Positions 34,088-42,890 of a DNA stretch of 64,000 nucleotides are shown here, piece after piece. Source of the DNA: Streptomyces sp. Act143 (GTDB lineage: Bacteria; Actinomycetota; Actinomycetes; Streptomycetales; Streptomycetaceae); contig NZ_QFRX01000001.1 of the NCBI RefSeq assembly GCF_003143935.1, positions 2,723,697 to 2,787,696 on the forward strand. The letters run 5' to 3'. Position numbers and translations under genes: made by a program. Every line of letters starts with the position of its first letter. Within the stretch, counting starts at the first letter, position 1. The notes under the pieces are model-generated. The model had not been told where the DNA came from and did no database searches. It was given only the letters and a program-made list of their open reading frames with translations.

Positions 34088-35470
34088 ATGAGCATGAGCG
34101 CTGCGAGGGAACGACTGGTCGTGATCGGCGGCGACGCCGCGGGGATGTCCGCGGCGTCGCAGGCCCGCCGCATGAAGGGGCCCGGCGCACTGGAGATCGT
34201 GGCGTTCGAGCGGGGGCACTTCACGTCCTTCTCGGCCTGCGGCATCCCGTACTGGGTGGGCGGCGACGTCGAGGAGCGGGACGAGCTGATCGCCCGGACG
34301 CCGCAGGAGCACCGGGCGCGGGACATCGACCTGCGCATGCGCACGGAGGTCACGGAGATCGACGTGGCCGGGCAGCGGGTACGCGCGCGTGACGTCGAGT
34401 CCGGGGCCGAGTCCTGGACGTCGTACGACAAACTCGTGATCGCGACCGGCGCCCGTCCCGTCCGGCCGGAGATGCCGGGGGCCAACGCGCCCGGTGTCCA
34501 TGGGGTGCAGACCCTGGACGACGGTCAGGCGCTGCTCGACACGCTGGCACGCACGCGTGGGCGCAGGGCGGTGGTGGTCGGCGCCGGTTACATCGGCGTC
34601 GAGATGGCCGAGGCGCTCATCAACCGCGGCTACGAGGTGACGGTCGTCAACCGCGGCAGCGAGCCGATGTCGACCCTCGACCCGGACATGGGCCGCCTGG
34701 TGCACGAGGCGATGGAGGGCCTCGGCATCACCATGGTCAACGATGCCGCGGTCACCAAGGTCCTCACCGGCGCCGACGGCCGGGTGCGCGCGGTGGCCAC
34801 GGAGGGCGCCGAGTACCCGGCGGACGTGGTGGTGCTGGGCATCGGCGTCCGGCCGGAGACCTCGCTGGCCGGGGCGGCGGGGCTGCCGCTGGGGCGGCAC
34901 GGCGGGCTGCTGACCGACCTGGCCATGCGGGTGCGCGGGCACGAGAACATCTGGGCGGGCGGCGACTGCGTGGAGGTCCTCGACCTGGTCTCCGGCCAGG
35001 AGCGGCACATCGCGCTCGGCACCCACGCCAACAAGCACGGCCAGGTCATCGGCGCCAACGTGGGCGGCGGTTACGCGACCTTCCCCGGGGTGGTCGGCAC
35101 GGCGGTGAGCAAGGTCTGCGACCTGGAGATCGCCCGCACCGGTCTGCGCGAGAAGGACGCGCGCCGGGTCGGCCTCCAGTACGAGACGGTCACCATCGAG
35201 TCCACGTCCCGCGCGGGCTACTACCCCGGCGCCTCCCCCATGACGGTGAAGATGCTCGCCGAACGCCGCACGGGCCGGCTGCTGGGCGTGCAGATCGTCG
35301 GGAGGGAGGGCGCGGGCAAGCGGGTGGACATCGCGGCGGTGGCGTTGACGGCCGGGATGACGGTGGAGCAGATGACGGCCCTGGACCTGGGCTACGCCCC
35401 ACCGTTCAGCCCGGTGTGGGACCCGGTGCTGGTGGCGGCCCGCAAGGCCGCCAAGGCGGTGCTGAGTTAG
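34088..35470 (+). CDS. CoA-disulfide reductase-like FAD/NAD(P)H oxidoreductase
   Basis: 460 residues. FAD motif VVIGGDAAGMSAASQARR, the redox-active single Cys51 in SFSACGIPYW (the SFxxCGxPY motif of CoADR/NADH oxidase), NAD motif AVVVGAGYIGVEMAEAL, second FAD motif IWAGGDCVEV, and the dimerisation domain from about residue 335 (GTAVSKVCDLEIARTGL). It reduces CoA-disulfide or related low-molecular-weight disulfides, or O2, using NAD(P)H. Which acceptor it uses cannot be told from sequence. Confidence 0.88.
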   Translation: MSMSAARERLVVIGGDAAGMSAASQARRMKGPGALEIVAFERGHFTSFSACGIPYWVGGDVEERDELIARTPQEHRARDIDLRMRTEVTEIDVAGQRVRARDVESGAESWTSYDKLVIATGARPVRPEMPGANAPGVHGVQTLDDGQALLDTLARTRGRRAVVVGAGYIGVEMAEALINRGYEVTVVNRGSEPMSTLDPDMGRLVHEAMEGLGITMVNDAAVTKVLTGADGRVRAVATEGAEYPADVVVLGIGVRPETSLAGAAGLPLGRHGGLLTDLAMRVRGHENIWAGGDCVEVLDLVSGQERHIALGTHANKHGQVIGANVGGGYATFPGVVGTAVSKVCDLEIARTGLREKDARRVGLQYETVTIESTSRAGYYPGASPMTVKMLAERRTGRLLGVQIVGREGAGKRVDIAAVALTAGMTVEQMTALDLGYAPPFSPVWDPVLVAARKAAKAVLS

Positions 35471-35802
35471 GCGCCGGTGCCGTTGATCCGCTCGATGGCC
35501 TGCCGGGCCTGCTCCGCCGGGGGCCGCGGCAGCGAGGACACGGACGCGCTCGCGGGCACGGCGGAGGGCACGGCGGGGGGCTGTTCGCCCGCGGGCTTGG
35601 CATGGGCGGCCGAGGCCCGGGACGACCGCAGCCGATGGCTCACCGCCTCGTCCAGCGTCACCGGCCGCTGCATCTGCGCGGCCAGCCGCCCGGCATCCTG
35701 GCCCAGTCGGGCGACGTCCTCCCAGGGCAGCCGCAGCACGACGGCGAGCTCGGCCTCGCCGTCGGGCAGCGCGTGGAGCGGAGGAGTAACTCGGTCGTTC
35801 AT
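35467..35802 (-). CDS. conserved hypothetical protein (111 residues)
   Basis: A small soluble protein. The N-terminal half carries an ordered stretch (LPWEDVARLGQDAGRLAAQMQRPVTLDEAVSHRL) and the C-terminal half is Ala/Pro/Ser-rich and probably disordered. The gene overlaps the flavoprotein gene by 4 bp at the 3' ends. No domain recognised. Confidence 0.6.
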   Translation of the reverse strand: MNDRVTPPLHALPDGEAELAVVLRLPWEDVARLGQDAGRLAAQMQRPVTLDEAVSHRLRSSRASAAHAKPAGEQPPAVPSAVPASASVSSLPRPPAEQARQAIERINGTGA

Positions 35803-35834
35803 CGCCTGTTCCTCACGTCGGTTGAGAACTCATA

Positions 35835-35850
35835 CGCACGCGCGCGTGCG
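35835..35850. promoter_or_regulatory. perfect 16-bp palindrome between divergent genes
   Basis: CGCACGCGCGCGTGCG is its own reverse complement. It lies in the 104-bp gap between the hypothetical gene (start 35802, minus) and the rhomboid gene (start 35907, plus), a typical place for an operator. The binding protein is unknown; alternating purine-pyrimidine sequence also favours Z-DNA. Confidence 0.5.
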
Positions 35851-35906
35851 GGTGTTCACCGGGCGCGGGACCGATTCACGGTCCGTATCGGGGGCACATT
35901 CCCCTT

Positions 35907-36725
35907 GTGGTCATCCCCGTCCATGACGTGAACCCGGTGCGCCGCACCCCTGTGGTGACGTATGCGCTCATCGCCGCGAACGTGCTGGTCTTCCTGTACA
36001 CGCCCGGCCTGGCCGGCTCCGTGGCGGGTGACAGCAGCCTGTCCCAGCTCTGCCATCTGCAGGCGTTCCTGGACCATTACGCCGCGGTGCCGCAGGAGCT
36101 GATCCACCAGCAGCTGCCCCGGCTGGTGCCCACCGGTGACGTGGGTCCGGGCGGCAGGGGCTGCGTGGTGGGCCCGCCGGGCTACGACAAGTCGCCGTTC
36201 GTGTCGGTGTTCACCGCGATGTTCCTGCACGGCGGCTGGCTGCACCTGCTGGGCAACATGCTGTTCCTGATGATCTTCGGCAACAACGTCGAGGACCGCA
36301 TGGGCCATGTGCGCTTCGCGCTGTTCTACGTCGTCTGCGGCTACGCGGCGTCGTACGGCTTCGCGCTCCTCAACGACGACTCCGGCGACCCGCTGATCGG
36401 CGCGTCCGGCGCCATCGCGGGGGTGCTGGGCGCCTATCTGGTGCTGTATCCGAAGGCCAGGGTGTGGGTGCTCGTGCCGTTCCTGGTCTTCCTGCCACTC
36501 AGGCTGCCGGCCTGGCTGGTACTGGGCTTCTGGTTCGTGCTCCAGGCCGTCTACTCGTCCGGCGAGGGCGTCTCGGACGCGGGGACGGTGGCGTACGCGG
36601 CGCACATCGTGGGCTTCCTGGTGGGCATGCTGCTCGCCTGGCCGCTCAAGGCGGGTACGACCCCGCCGCCGGAACCGCGCGGCCTGCTGTTCGGCAGGAA
36701 GGCGCGGCCCCGGCACACGTGGTAG
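35907..36725 (+). CDS. rhomboid family intramembrane serine protease
   Basis: 272 residues. The catalytic Ser167 is in LIGASGAIAGVLGAY (GxSG) and His233 in AAHIVGFLVGM; L1-loop elements HGGWLHLLGNMLFLMIFGNNVED match the family. About six hydrophobic helices. It cleaves membrane proteins within the bilayer; substrates are unknown. The GTG start lies 13 bases after a G-run, so the ribosome site is weak. Confidence 0.9.
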   Translation: MVIPVHDVNPVRRTPVVTYALIAANVLVFLYTPGLAGSVAGDSSLSQLCHLQAFLDHYAAVPQELIHQQLPRLVPTGDVGPGGRGCVVGPPGYDKSPFVSVFTAMFLHGGWLHLLGNMLFLMIFGNNVEDRMGHVRFALFYVVCGYAASYGFALLNDDSGDPLIGASGAIAGVLGAYLVLYPKARVWVLVPFLVFLPLRLPAWLVLGFWFVLQAVYSSGEGVSDAGTVAYAAHIVGFLVGMLLAWPLKAGTTPPPEPRGLLFGRKARPRHTW

Positions 36726-36726
36726 G

Positions 36727-37782
36727 TCAGCGGGCCGTCTGCGTGTGGACGTACTCCACGAGCCGGGTCAGCGCGTCCGGGTCGGTGGACGGCATGACGC
36801 CGTGGCCGAGGTTGAAGACGTGGCCCTCCAGGTCCTTCGCCGTCTCCAGGACCTCGCGGGTCTTGGCCTCGACGGCGTCGGTGCCGGCGAACAGGACGGT
36901 CGGGTCGAGGTTGCCCTGGAGCGCCTTGCCGGGGCCGACCCGGCGGACGGCCTCGTCGAGCGGGACGCGCCAGTCGACGCCGACGACGTCCGCGCCGGCC
37001 TCGCCCATGAGACCGAGCAGCTCACCGGTGCCGACACCGAAGTGGATGCGCGGGACGCCGTAGGGCTCGACGGCCCGGAAGACCTTCGCGGAGGCGGCCA
37101 TCACCGAGCGGCGGTAGTCGACGGGGGCGAGGGCGCCGGCCCAGGAGTCGAAGAGCTGCACGGCGGAGGCACCCGCCTCGATCTGCACCTTGAGGAAGGC
37201 GGCCGTGATGTCGGCGAGGCGGTCCAGCAGGTCGGCCCAGAGCTCCGGGTCGCCGTACATCATCGCCTTGGCGTTCTCGTACGTGCGCGACGGGCCGCCC
37301 TCGACGAGGTAACTCGCGAGGGTGAAAGGCGCGCCCGCGAAACCGATGAGCGGGGTGGCGCCGAGCTCGGCGGTCAGCAGGCCGATGGCCTCGGTGACGT
37401 AGGAGACGTCCTCGGGGGTGAGGTCGCGCAGCTGGGCCAGGTCGGCACGGGTGCGGATGGGCTTCTCGACGACCGGGCCGACGCCGGGCTTGATGTCGAG
37501 GTCGATGCCGATGGCCTTGAGCGGGACGACGATGTCGCTGAAGTAGATCGCCGCGTCCACGTTGTGCCGGCGGACCGGCTGGAGGGTGATCTCGGTGACC
37601 AGCTCGGGCCGCATGCAGGACTCGAGCATCGGGACGCCCTCGCGGACCTTGCGGTACTCCGGCAGTGAGCGCCCGGCCTGCCGCATGAACCACACGGGCG
37701 TGTGCGGCACGGGCTCGCGCCGGCAGGCCTTGAGGAAGGCGGAGTCGTACGTGGCGGACGGCGGCGTCTGGTTAGCACTCAC
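36727..37782 (-). CDS. hemE: uroporphyrinogen decarboxylase HemE
   Basis: 351 residues from GTG 37782 (N-terminus MSANQTPPS). UroD signature 1 PVWFMRQAGRSLPEYR, the substrate Asp in YFSDIVVP, signature 2 GFAGAPFTLASYLVEGG, and the C-terminal FNLGHGVMPSTDPDALTRL. It converts uroporphyrinogen III to coproporphyrinogen III, the substrate of the HemG encoded nearby. Its 3' end meets the rhomboid gene within 1 bp. Confidence 0.96.
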   Translation of the reverse strand: MSANQTPPSATYDSAFLKACRREPVPHTPVWFMRQAGRSLPEYRKVREGVPMLESCMRPELVTEITLQPVRRHNVDAAIYFSDIVVPLKAIGIDLDIKPGVGPVVEKPIRTRADLAQLRDLTPEDVSYVTEAIGLLTAELGATPLIGFAGAPFTLASYLVEGGPSRTYENAKAMMYGDPELWADLLDRLADITAAFLKVQIEAGASAVQLFDSWAGALAPVDYRRSVMAASAKVFRAVEPYGVPRIHFGVGTGELLGLMGEAGADVVGVDWRVPLDEAVRRVGPGKALQGNLDPTVLFAGTDAVEAKTREVLETAKDLEGHVFNLGHGVMPSTDPDALTRLVEYVHTQTAR

Positions 37783-37911
37783 GTCGGCAAGTTTCGCACG
37801 GCTCCACGGGTGCCGAGCGCCCGGTGCCGGCGGCGGGCCGCTCGTGACGTGCCGCCCGTTGTCCGGGTGTCTAGGCCCGCACCGGGGCCCGGTTCCCCTT
37901 AACCTTCCGGC

Positions 37912-38580
37912 ATGGCTGCGGCTCAAGGACGACTGTCGGACGGCACTGGCGGAATGGACGACGCGAAGGAGGGGGACCGGGATACGAGCGGTGAGGCTCC
38001 GCTGCCCTTCCGGGCCGCCGTCGACGCGCTGCGGGCCGCGCGGCTCAGGCCGCAGATCGAGGTGGAGCCGACACGGGCCCCGCAGCGGCTCGCGCCGTTC
38101 GCGTACGCGCTGGAGGCGACGGTCGTCGACGGCGACCAGGACCTGGCGGACGGCCGGCTGGTGCTGCTGCACGACCCGGACGGGCACGACGCCTGGCGGG
38201 GTACCTTCCGGCTGGTGACGCTGGTGCGCGCGGAGCTGGAGCCGGAGATGGCGGCCGATCCGCTGCTGCCGGACGTGTGCTGGTCGTGGCTGACCGGCGC
38301 GCTCCAGGCGCGCGGGCTGGCCTGCGGGGAGCCGAGCGGCACGGTCACCCGGGCCAGCTCCCACTACTTCGGCGGTCTCGCCGAACGTCCGGCGGCCTCG
38401 CAGATCGAGATCCGGGCCTCCTGGACGCCCCGCGAGGGGCTGGGCGGGGTGCCGGACACGGCGGGTCATCTGGCGTCCTGGTGCGATCTGCTGGCGCAGG
38501 TCGCGGGGCTGCCGCCGGCCGGTCCGGGCGACGCGTCGGTGGTGACGCTGCCGCAGCGGCGCGGGCCGCAGTCGCGCTGA
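37912..38580 (+). CDS. DUF3000 domain protein
   Basis: 222 residues. Conserved actinobacterial family: ALRAARLRPQIEVEPTRAPQRLAPFAYAL, then WRGTFRLVTLVRAELEPEMA, then WSWLTGAL and SHYFGG. No membrane segment and no catalytic motif is recognised. It is divergent from hemE and followed by the whiI promoter region; homologues lie in this position in other streptomycetes. Function unknown. Confidence 0.85.
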   Translation: MAAAQGRLSDGTGGMDDAKEGDRDTSGEAPLPFRAAVDALRAARLRPQIEVEPTRAPQRLAPFAYALEATVVDGDQDLADGRLVLLHDPDGHDAWRGTFRLVTLVRAELEPEMAADPLLPDVCWSWLTGALQARGLACGEPSGTVTRASSHYFGGLAERPAASQIEIRASWTPREGLGGVPDTAGHLASWCDLLAQVAGLPPAGPGDASVVTLPQRRGPQSR

Positions 38581-38673
38581 CCGTCACCTTCGGCCTCACT
38601 CGTTCGGGCGCAGGGACTGTGCCGTGGCTTGGCCGTCGCTTGGTCATCACTTTGTCGATACGGCCACTTTCAG

Positions 38674-38707
38674 TCGAGAGTGATCTCTCGAACGAACCGA
38701 TTCGTTC
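38674..38707. promoter_or_regulatory. two overlapping perfect inverted repeats upstream of whiI
   Basis: TCGAGAG-TGAT-CTCTCGA (38674-38691) and GAACGAA-CCGA-TTCGTTC (38690-38707), each with 7-bp perfect arms and a 4-bp spacer, sharing two bases. They lie about 65-100 bp upstream of the sigma-WhiG-type promoter. Candidate sites for developmental regulators; which one is not known. Confidence 0.6.
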
Positions 38708-38771
38708 ACCGAACGATCGACCACACGTCCGAATTGCACTAATTGTTACTCACTAGATCGTGATCATTCTC

Positions 38772-38799
38772 TAAAGGACTCGAGATCCGGTGCCGAAGA
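38772..38799 (+). promoter_or_regulatory. sigma-WhiG-type promoter of whiI
   Basis: TAAA (38772-38775), 16 bp, GCCGAAGA (38792-38799). This closely matches the motility/sporulation sigma consensus TAAA-N15/16-GCCGATAA. It lies about 44 bp before the whiI GTG. In S. coelicolor whiI is a known sigma-WhiG target, which supports both the site and the gene name. Confidence 0.85.
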
Positions 38800-38842
38800 C
38801 GACTGTGACCTTCCAAGTCGTCCCCGCACTCCAGGAGGCCTG

Positions 38843-39505
38843 GTGTCCGTTCTTCTCGAGCAGCCCGCAAGCCTGGTCGCCTACCGCCCGAACAAGCCCA
38901 CCGCGATGGTGGTCGTGGCCGACCCGCGCGTCCGCTCCACCGTCACCCGCCACCTGTGGGCGCTCGGTGTGCGCGATGTCATCGAGGCCTCGTCCGTCGC
39001 GGAGGCTCGTCCCCGCATCGGCAACCCCCGCGACATCTGTGTCGCCGACGTCCACCTGCCCGACGGCTCCGGCCTGACCCTCCTGTCGGAGACCCGCGCG
39101 GCAGGCTGGCCCAACGGCCTCGCCCTCTCCGCCGCCGACGACATCGGCGCCGTCCGCAACGCCCTCGCGGGCGGGGTCAAGGGCTACGTCGTCACCGGCA
39201 CCCGCACCAACGTCGGGCTCCCCACCCGGCCCGGTGCCGCCCCCATCGGATCCCGCGCCGCCGGGATGCACCGCCGCCCCCCGGGTGCCCCGAGCCACCC
39301 GGGCGGCTACCGCGAGCTGTCCGGCCGTGAGGTCGAGGTGCTGCGGCTGGTGGCGGAGGGTCAGTCGAACAAGGCCATCGGCGTCTCGATGGGCCTGTCC
39401 GCACTGACCGTCAAGAGCCACCTCGCCCGCATCGCCCGCAAGCTCGGCACGGGCGACCGCGCCGGGATGGTGGCGGTGGCGCTGCGCACCGGCATCATCC
39501 ACTGA
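38843..39505 (+). CDS. whiI: WhiI, atypical response regulator for sporulation
   Basis: 220 residues, the length of S. coelicolor WhiI. The receiver domain is incomplete: the usual acidic pair is Ala26-Asp27 (VVVADPRV), although Asp69 in CVADVHLPDG remains. The LuxR-type HTH is at about 155-218 (LSGREVEVLRLVAEGQSNKAI, then LTVKSHLARIARKL). WhiI works with the related BldM as a heterodimer to switch on late sporulation genes. No sensor kinase lies nearby. GTG start behind AGGAGG. Order DUF3000-whiI-rnd and the sigma-WhiG-type promoter support the name. Confidence 0.85.
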   Translation: MSVLLEQPASLVAYRPNKPTAMVVVADPRVRSTVTRHLWALGVRDVIEASSVAEARPRIGNPRDICVADVHLPDGSGLTLLSETRAAGWPNGLALSAADDIGAVRNALAGGVKGYVVTGTRTNVGLPTRPGAAPIGSRAAGMHRRPPGAPSHPGGYRELSGREVEVLRLVAEGQSNKAIGVSMGLSALTVKSHLARIARKLGTGDRAGMVAVALRTGIIH

Positions 39506-39694
39506 GGTACCCACCGAGCCATCCCCTCCGCCCCCACCGATTCCCCCACCGACTCCCCCCGCGATTCCCCTTGAGGGTGCCCCGCCCTCGTCGTTCACGG
39601 ACGTGAACCAGACCTTTCCCCGTACTGACTGGTTTACGACCCCCAGGTGCCCGTCGACGGAACGTTCCGTCGGCGGGCGCTGTCCATCCACGGA

Positions 39695-39700
39695 TACCCT
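39695..39700 (+). promoter_or_regulatory. -10 box of rnd, suggesting a leaderless transcript
   Basis: TACCCT fits TANNNT and ends 6 bases before the GTG of rnd, so transcription would start at the initiation codon. There is no ribosome site in the usual place. The 201-bp gap before it holds only C-rich direct repeats. Confidence 0.5.
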
Positions 39701-39706
39701 TGACAG

Positions 39707-41035
39707 GTGACCGACGCCCAAGACACCGCAGCAGACAGCTCACTGCGAACCACCGGAGGCGCCCCTCCGGACGACGGCGGATCTTCTGTTACGGGGGCGC
39801 CGAACCCTGAACCGGGACCCGAAGCCGGTCCTGAACCCGGCCCTGAGCCGGTTCCGCTCCTGGAACCGCGCGAGGGCATTCCGCCCGTGATCGCGGACGA
39901 GACCGCCCTGGCCGAGATGATCGCCGCGTTCGCCGCCGGCTCCGGCCCTGTCGCCGTCGACGCCGAGCGCGCCTCCGGCTACCGCTACGGACAGCGCGCC
40001 TACCTCGTCCAGCTGCGCCGCGAAGGCGCCGGCAGCGCGCTGATCGACCCCGTGGCCTGCCCCGACCTCTCGGGGCTCGGCGAGGCCCTCTCCGGTGTGG
40101 AGTGGGTGCTGCACGCCGCCACCCAGGACCTGCCCTGTCTCCGCGAGATAGGCATGGTGCCGACCTCGCTGTTCGACACCGAGCTGGCCGGACGGCTCGC
40201 CGGGTTCCCCCGGGTCGGGCTCGGCGCGATGGTCGAGGGCGTCCTGGGCTTCGTCCTGGAGAAGGGACACTCCGCGGTCGACTGGTCGACCCGGCCGCTG
40301 CCCGAGCCCTGGCTGCGCTACGCCGCGCTGGACGTGGAACTCCTCGTCGACCTGCGGGACGCCCTGGAGAAGGAGCTGGACCGGCAGGGGAAGCTGGAGT
40401 GGGCGCGGCAGGAGTTCGACGCGATCGCGGCCGCGCCGCCCGCGGAGCCGCGCAAGGACCCCTGGCGGCGGACGTCCGGGATGCACAAGGTGCGGCGGCG
40501 CCGGCAGCTGGCCGTCGTGCGGGAGCTGTGGCAGACCCGCGACCGGATCGCGCAGCGGCGCGATGTGTCGCCGGGCAAGGTGCTGTCGGACGCGGCCATC
40601 GTGGAGGCGGCTCTCTCCCTTCCGGCCAACGTTCATGTGCTGGCCGGGCTGAGCGGGTTCGGGCAGCGGATGGGGCGGCGGCAGCTGGAGCAGTGGCAGG
40701 CGGCCGTGGACCGGGCCAAGGCGCTGCCCGAGGCGCAGTTGCCTGCGCCTGGGCAGCCGGTGACGGGACCGCCGCCGCCGCGGGCCTGGGCCGACAAGGA
40801 TCCGGCCGCGGCTGCTCGGTTGTCCGCGGCCCGGGCGGGAGTGTCCGCCCTGGCCGAGCGGCTCAATATGCCTCAGGAGAACCTGATCACCCCGGATACC
40901 GTTCGGCGGGTTTGCTGGGAGCCGCCGAAGGTGGTGGACCTGGGGTCTGTCGGGGATGCGTTGAGCGGGCACGGGGCTCGGGCTTGGCAGGTCGAGTTGG
41001 TTGCGCCGGTTCTGGTGAGCGCGCTGTCCGCCTAG
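39707..41035 (+). CDS. rnd: ribonuclease D (DEDD exonuclease with HRDC)
   Basis: 442 residues. After an acidic Pro/Glu-rich N-terminus of about 60 residues, the DEDD exonuclease domain shows VAVDAERASG (D-x-E), LHAATQDLPCL, and LRYAALDVELLVDL (Tyr/Asp). An HRDC domain follows (about 225-310: LWQTRDRIAQRRDVSPGKVLSDAAIVE). A second helical repeat ends the protein. It trims 3' ends of stable RNAs. Probably leaderless. Confidence 0.9.
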   Translation: MTDAQDTAADSSLRTTGGAPPDDGGSSVTGAPNPEPGPEAGPEPGPEPVPLLEPREGIPPVIADETALAEMIAAFAAGSGPVAVDAERASGYRYGQRAYLVQLRREGAGSALIDPVACPDLSGLGEALSGVEWVLHAATQDLPCLREIGMVPTSLFDTELAGRLAGFPRVGLGAMVEGVLGFVLEKGHSAVDWSTRPLPEPWLRYAALDVELLVDLRDALEKELDRQGKLEWARQEFDAIAAAPPAEPRKDPWRRTSGMHKVRRRRQLAVVRELWQTRDRIAQRRDVSPGKVLSDAAIVEAALSLPANVHVLAGLSGFGQRMGRRQLEQWQAAVDRAKALPEAQLPAPGQPVTGPPPPRAWADKDPAAAARLSAARAGVSALAERLNMPQENLITPDTVRRVCWEPPKVVDLGSVGDALSGHGARAWQVELVAPVLVSALSA

Positions 41036-41115
41036 GCGCCGCGGGGGAACTGTCGCATCGCGAGTGACGGTTCGTCGTGGCTCGTCGCGCAGTTCCCCGC
41101 GCCCCTGAAGGCCCT

Positions 41116-41946
41116 TTATCTGGTCGCGCCCTTCGTGAAGCCGTTGTAGATGTAGCGCTGCAGCGCCAGGAAGACGATCAGCGTCGGCAGGATGACGACG
41201 ATGGCTCCTGCCGAGATCGTCTCCCAGTGGGCGCCGTACGGGCCCTTGAAGCGGAACAGGGACGTCGAGATCACGCCAAGATCCTGCGACGGCATGTAGA
41301 GGAACGGGATGTAGAAGTCGTTGTAGACGGTGATCCCCTTCACGATCACGACCGTGGCGATGGCCGGTTTCAGGAGCGGGAAGATGATCTTGCGGTAGAT
41401 CGTGAAGGCGTTGGCGCCGTCCAGTCGGGCCGACTCGTCCAGGGAGACCGGGATCGAGCGGACGAACTGGAGGAAGATGTAGATCGAGACGATGTCGGTG
41501 CCCATGTACAGGGCGATGGGCGCCCACAACGTGTCGAACATGCCGAAGCCGTTGACGATCTGGAAGGTCGCGACCTGGGTGGTGACGCCCGGGACCAGGG
41601 CCGCCAGCAGGAACAGGGCCACGACCAGTTTCTTGAAGCGGAACGTGAAGCGGTCGATCGCGTACGCCGTCATCGAACCGATCAGGACCGTACCGGCGAT
41701 GGCGAACACCAGGATGAAGGCCGTGTGGCCGAAGGCCGAGAGCATGCGGCCGTCCTGGAACGCGGTGACGTAGTTGTGGAAGTTCAGCGGGTCGTCGGGG
41801 AGGGTCAGGGCGCCGCTGCCGCCCGTCATCTCCTTGTCCGTCTTCAGGGACGTCAGGAAGACCACGCCCAGCGGGAGCAGGACGACGAGGGTCGCGAGGG
41901 CGAGCGACACGTACACGAGCGTGCGGGCCACGGCGCGGCGGGTCAT
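41116..41946 (-). CDS. carbohydrate ABC transporter permease, MalG type
   Basis: 276 residues, six predicted helices. The EAA loop (contact to the ATPase) is DESARLDGANAFTIYRKIIFPLLKP, and the C-terminus ALQRYIYNGFTKGATR is typical of MalG. Its ATG overlaps the stop of the upstream MalF-type permease (ATGA). No ATPase gene is present, as usual in Streptomyces, where a shared MsiK-type ATPase drives many sugar importers. Confidence 0.92.
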   Translation of the reverse strand: MTRRAVARTLVYVSLALATLVVLLPLGVVFLTSLKTDKEMTGGSGALTLPDDPLNFHNYVTAFQDGRMLSAFGHTAFILVFAIAGTVLIGSMTAYAIDRFTFRFKKLVVALFLLAALVPGVTTQVATFQIVNGFGMFDTLWAPIALYMGTDIVSIYIFLQFVRSIPVSLDESARLDGANAFTIYRKIIFPLLKPAIATVVIVKGITVYNDFYIPFLYMPSQDLGVISTSLFRFKGPYGAHWETISAGAIVVILPTLIVFLALQRYIYNGFTKGATR

Positions 41947-42890
41947 ACCAGGTCCACCTTGTCGTCGGGGACGAGCCGGCGCTGGATCCAGGTCACCAGC
42001 AGGATGATCAGCAGCAGCACCAGGGCGGCGGCCGAGGCCAGGCCCGTCTTGTTGAACTGGAAGGCCAGCTTCACCGTCTGGATCACGAAGGTCTCGGTGC
42101 CGGTCGCGCCGCCCGTCATGATGTACGGGATCTCGAAGGCGGACAGTGAGCCCGAGACCGACAGGATGACGGTCAGGGTCAGGACCGGCTTGATGCCCGG
42201 CGCGATGATGTGGCGGAACTGGTGCCAGCGGTTCGCTCCGTCCAGTTCGGCCGCCTCGTACAACTCCCCCGGGATCGACTGGATCGCGCCGAGGAACAGG
42301 ACGAAGTTCAGGCCCAGATAGCGCCAGACCGAGACGGCGGCCAGGGAGGAGTTGGCGGAGAACGGCGTGCCCAGCCAGGCGTGGTCGGAGTGGTGGCCGA
42401 ACAGGGCCAGGACCGAGTCGAGGGTGCCGCCGTCCTGGAAGAAGTAGAGGAAGACGAAACCGATCGCCACCCCGTTGATCAGGTACGGGAAGAACAGCAC
42501 GCCCTTGAAGAAGTTCCGGAAGCGGACGTTGAAGCTGAGGATCGTCGCGAAGTACAGGGCCATGACGATCTGGATCGCCGAGGCGACCAGGTAGTAGCCG
42601 CTGACGAAGAAGACCTCGAACAGCTCGGGGCGGGTGAAGAGTTCGGTGTAGTTCTCCACGCCCGTGTAGTGCAGTTCGGGGCTCACGCCGTCCCAGTCGG
42701 TGAAGCTGTACGCGACCATGTTGACGATCGGCGCGTAGGTGAAGGTGACCAGGAGGGCGAGGGGGGCGACCAGGAAGATCCAGGGGGTCAGGTGCCGCCA
42801 CATCCGGGCCCGGCGGGGGGCCGGAGCCGGTACCGGGGTGTCCCGTACCGGCTCCTTCGTGACGGACACCCTTGCGGTGGTGTCCGTCAT
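41943..42890 (-). CDS. carbohydrate ABC transporter permease, MalF type
   Basis: 315 residues, six helices (WIFLVAPLALLVTFTYAPIV first). EAA loop YEAAELDGANRWHQFRHIIAPGIKP. The N-terminal 35 residues are cytoplasmic and Pro-rich. The start ATG shares one base with the stop of the binding-protein gene. It forms the membrane channel with the MalG-type partner. Substrate inferred from the divergent beta-mannosidase. Confidence 0.92.
   Translation of the reverse strand: MTDTTARVSVTKEPVRDTPVPAPAPRRARMWRHLTPWIFLVAPLALLVTFTYAPIVNMVAYSFTDWDGVSPELHYTGVENYTELFTRPELFEVFFVSGYYLVASAIQIVMALYFATILSFNVRFRNFFKGVLFFPYLINGVAIGFVFLYFFQDGGTLDSVLALFGHHSDHAWLGTPFSANSSLAAVSVWRYLGLNFVLFLGAIQSIPGELYEAAELDGANRWHQFRHIIAPGIKPVLTLTVILSVSGSLSAFEIPYIMTGGATGTETFVIQTVKLAFQFNKTGLASAAALVLLLIILLVTWIQRRLVPDDKVDLV

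Noticed and set aside
39506..39706. C-rich repeats (ccccaccgattc-like) as a regulatory array
   Set aside because: Short, irregular and in a low-complexity stretch; probably slippage without function.
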